In this document: positions 62,547 to 64,000 of the stretch, piece by piece
Position numbering within the stretch: the first letter of the stretch is position 1
Layout of the letters: the number at the start of each line of letters is the position of its first letter
From: Metasolibacillus meyeri
GTDB taxonomy: Bacteria; Bacillota; Bacilli; Bacillales_A; Planococcaceae
Assembly: GCF_003049505.1 (NCBI RefSeq)
Contig: NZ_PYWN01000061.1
Location: forward strand, 1 to 64,000
Direction: 5' to 3'
Length of the DNA stretch: 64,000 nucleotides
Translations under genes and position numbers: made by a program
Notes under the pieces: model-generated
What the model was told of the DNA's origin: nothing
The model's database searches: none
The model's input: the letters and a program-made list of their open reading frames with translations, nothing else

Positions 62547-63629
62547 TTGAGAAGGCTAGGTATTTCACTTTATCCGGGACATAGTAGTTTGGAAGAAATG
62601 AAGCAATATGTGCAGTTAGCTCATGATAACGGCTTTGACCGCATCTTTACATGTTTAATGTCTTTAAACAATGAGCAGGAACGTGAAAAGCTAAAGCAAA
62701 TTAACGCTTTTGCGAAAGGCTTAGGCTTCGATATTTCAGCCGATATTGCACCAAATGTTTTTGAGGAGTTAAACTTAACGTACCGAGATATCGGATATTT
62801 AAAAGAGCAGTATCATTTGGCGGCACTGCGCTTAGACATGGGCTTTTCAGGTCAAGAGGAAGCGTTTATGTCGCTAGATGCTAGCAATTTAAAAGTAGAG
62901 TTAAATATGAGCAATGGCACAAAATATGTCGATAATATTTTGTCCTATCAACCAAATAAAGCAAATATTATCGGCTGCCATAACTTTTATCCTAGACAGT
63001 ATACAGGCTTATCGCGTCAGCATTTTTTAAAGACATCCCAGCAATTTAAAGACAATCATATTCGCACAGCTGCGATGATTTCATCACAGCACGGTAAATT
63101 TGGACCGTGGGAGCAAACTGAATATGGGCTACCAACCCTAGAGGAGCATAGATTTTTGCCAATTACCGTACAAGCGAAAGATATGTGGAGCACAGGTCTT
63201 ATTGATGATTGTATCATTGGTAATATGTATGCGTCAGAAGAAGAGCTACGCGCATTGGGTCAGCTAAATCGCTACAAGTTAGAATTACAAGTAGAATTTT
63301 TATCTGAAACGACTGCCCTCGAAGAGAAAATTGTATTGGAGGAGCCTCACTTTAATCGTGGAGACGTATCGGATTATGTGATTCGTAGTACGCAATCTCG
63401 CGTAAAATATAAAACAGAGGATTTCCCAGCACATAATACCGAGCCTTTAGTATCAGGGGATATTACAATCGATAATAATTTGGATGTCCGCTATAAAGGC
63501 GAGCTACAAATTGTCTTGCAAAATATGCCAAACGCAGGCTCAAGCAATGTGGTAGCACGGGTGAAAGAGGAAGAGCGCTTTTTATTAAAACATATCCAGC
63601 CTTGGGCATCATTTGGCTTCACAAAATAA
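62547..63629 (+). CDS. mupG: DUF871/MupG-like 6-phospho-N-acetylmuramidase
   Basis: This two-domain protein of 360 aa has an N-terminal TIM barrel (LGISLYPGHSSLEEMKQYV, ISADIAPNVF, LRLDMGFS, GCHNFYPRQYTGLS) and a C-terminal beta domain (NRGDVSDYVIRST). DUF871 members characterised in S. aureus split MurNAc-6-P-GlcNAc taken up by a PTS, in cell-wall recycling. The start is TTG 62547, eight bases after GGAGG. It follows IIC by 51 bases and is followed by a terminator and a sugar kinase gene. The enzyme call is by family; the substrate of this operon is not proven. Confidence 0.85.
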   Translation: MRRLGISLYPGHSSLEEMKQYVQLAHDNGFDRIFTCLMSLNNEQEREKLKQINAFAKGLGFDISADIAPNVFEELNLTYRDIGYLKEQYHLAALRLDMGFSGQEEAFMSLDASNLKVELNMSNGTKYVDNILSYQPNKANIIGCHNFYPRQYTGLSRQHFLKTSQQFKDNHIRTAAMISSQHGKFGPWEQTEYGLPTLEEHRFLPITVQAKDMWSTGLIDDCIIGNMYASEEELRALGQLNRYKLELQVEFLSETTALEEKIVLEEPHFNRGDVSDYVIRSTQSRVKYKTEDFPAHNTEPLVSGDITIDNNLDVRYKGELQIVLQNMPNAGSSNVVARVKEEERFLLKHIQPWASFGFTK

Positions 63630-63643
63630 CTATTCCAAATAGA

Positions 63644-63690
63644 GGGCTGTCTTGAAAGTTGCTTATTAGCCAACTTTTAAGGCAGCCACT
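63644..63690 (+). terminator. Terminator of the PTS-mupG operon
   Basis: GGCTGTCTTGAAAGTTG (63645-63661) pairs with CAACTTTTAAGGCAGCC (63671-63687). A TATAAT at 63703 and a second, weaker GGCTGT / ACAGCC hairpin followed by TCTTTT (63785-63826) precede the kinase gene. Confidence 0.75.
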
Positions 63691-63849
63691 CGTTGTTTTT
63701 GCTATAATATAAAATATTTAGAGTTTTCAGTTATTTAGGGGGCAATAGTCTCCTCGCTAAAGTGTAAAATAAAATTTGATTTTTGGCTGTTTAGCATTGA
63801 TTTGAACTTTCTGGACAGCCTCTTTTCGTATGAAGGGGGAAGTACATAG

Positions 63850-64000
63850 ATGTATATTTTAGCAATCGATGGTGGCGGTACAAAAACTTCTGCTGTGATT
63901 TGTGATGCAACAGGGAGAATTTATGCAAAGGTTATGACGACACGCAGTAATCCAACAGCGATGAATGCACAATTTTTTGAGATGACATTGCACGAGTTAA
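63850..64000 (+). CDS. BadF/BadG-type sugar kinase, N-terminal part (GlcNAc/MurNAc kinase-like)
   Basis: The first 50 codons of a longer gene cut by the window edge. MYILAIDGGGTKTSAVICD is the phosphate-1 motif of the BadF/BadG/BcrA/BcrD ATPase family, which includes N-acetylglucosamine kinases and the clostridial MurK acting on MurNAc and GlcNAc. AAGGGGGAAG precedes ATG 63850. After MupG, a kinase for the released GlcNAc makes biochemical sense, so that substrate is inferred from context. Confidence 0.85.
   Translation, partial: MYILAIDGGGTKTSAVICDATGRIYAKVMTTRSNPTAMNAQFFEMTLHEL

Overview
The window reads as chromosomal DNA from a low-GC, spore-forming Bacillota of the Lysinibacillus/Solibacillus type (Planococcaceae/Caryophanaceae). 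Spore genes (safA, spoVB), Bacillus-like gene order, strong GGAGG ribosome sites and frequent TTG/GTG starts support this. Bases 1-19 are an exact Tn5/Nextera mosaic end, so the left edge is a contig end carrying untrimmed library adapter.

Layout. (1) 20-10251 is an accessory stretch: two paralogous lipoproteins flanking an ABC-2 exporter whose ATPase gene is frameshifted in two poly-A tracts, a GGDEF protein, a TetM-like ribosomal-protection GTPase broken by one base, an ECF sigma/anti-sigma pair and the nicotinate repressor NiaR. (2) 10424-37780 is a conserved backbone: safA, a spore-coat APH-like protein, ruvAB-queA-tgt-yajC, yrbG, spoVB, comN, secDF, lapA, recJ, apt, relA, dtd, an SH3/amidase, then a T-box-controlled hisS and aspS, followed by 6S RNA. 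Two unrelated-looking cassettes interrupt it, at 22439-23961 and 30691-32481. Each is an ABC/AAA-type ATPase gene overlapping a small gene with a PD-(D/E)XK-like motif. These are the best candidates here for an undescribed, possibly anti-phage, system. (3) 38392-45222 is a GlcNAc block (nagE, nagA, SIS protein, HPr, enzyme I, nagB). (4) 45509-49133 holds tcdA and small accessory genes. (5) 49207-57161 is the conserved dinG-ypmA-ypmB-aspB-asnS-dnaD-nth-ypoC block. (6) 57190-64000 holds an unknown protein, a GntR/UTRA regulator, an Eis-like GNAT, a lactose/chitobiose-type PTS (IIB, IIA, IIC), a MupG-like 6-phospho-N-acetylmuramidase and the start of a BadF-type sugar kinase, which looks like amino-sugar or cell-wall recycling.

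How the parts connect. The GntR gene and nagE share a 13-base operator core, which suggests that one regulator controls amino-sugar uptake at both ends of the window. HPr and enzyme I sit inside the nag block and could energise both PTS permeases. CcpA-like sites lie before both PTS loci.

Non-coding structure is rich. There are three arrays of four units with an exact 21-bp period, all intergenic. A dispersed hairpin-rich repeat is present in five copies and supplies the stop codon of hisS and of the GGDEF gene. A perfect hairpin covers the yrbG ribosome-binding site. All four frameshifting indels fall in accessory genes and three lie within 7 kb of the contig end, so decay versus consensus error is unresolved. 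I saw no tRNA, rRNA, CRISPR array or transposase gene.
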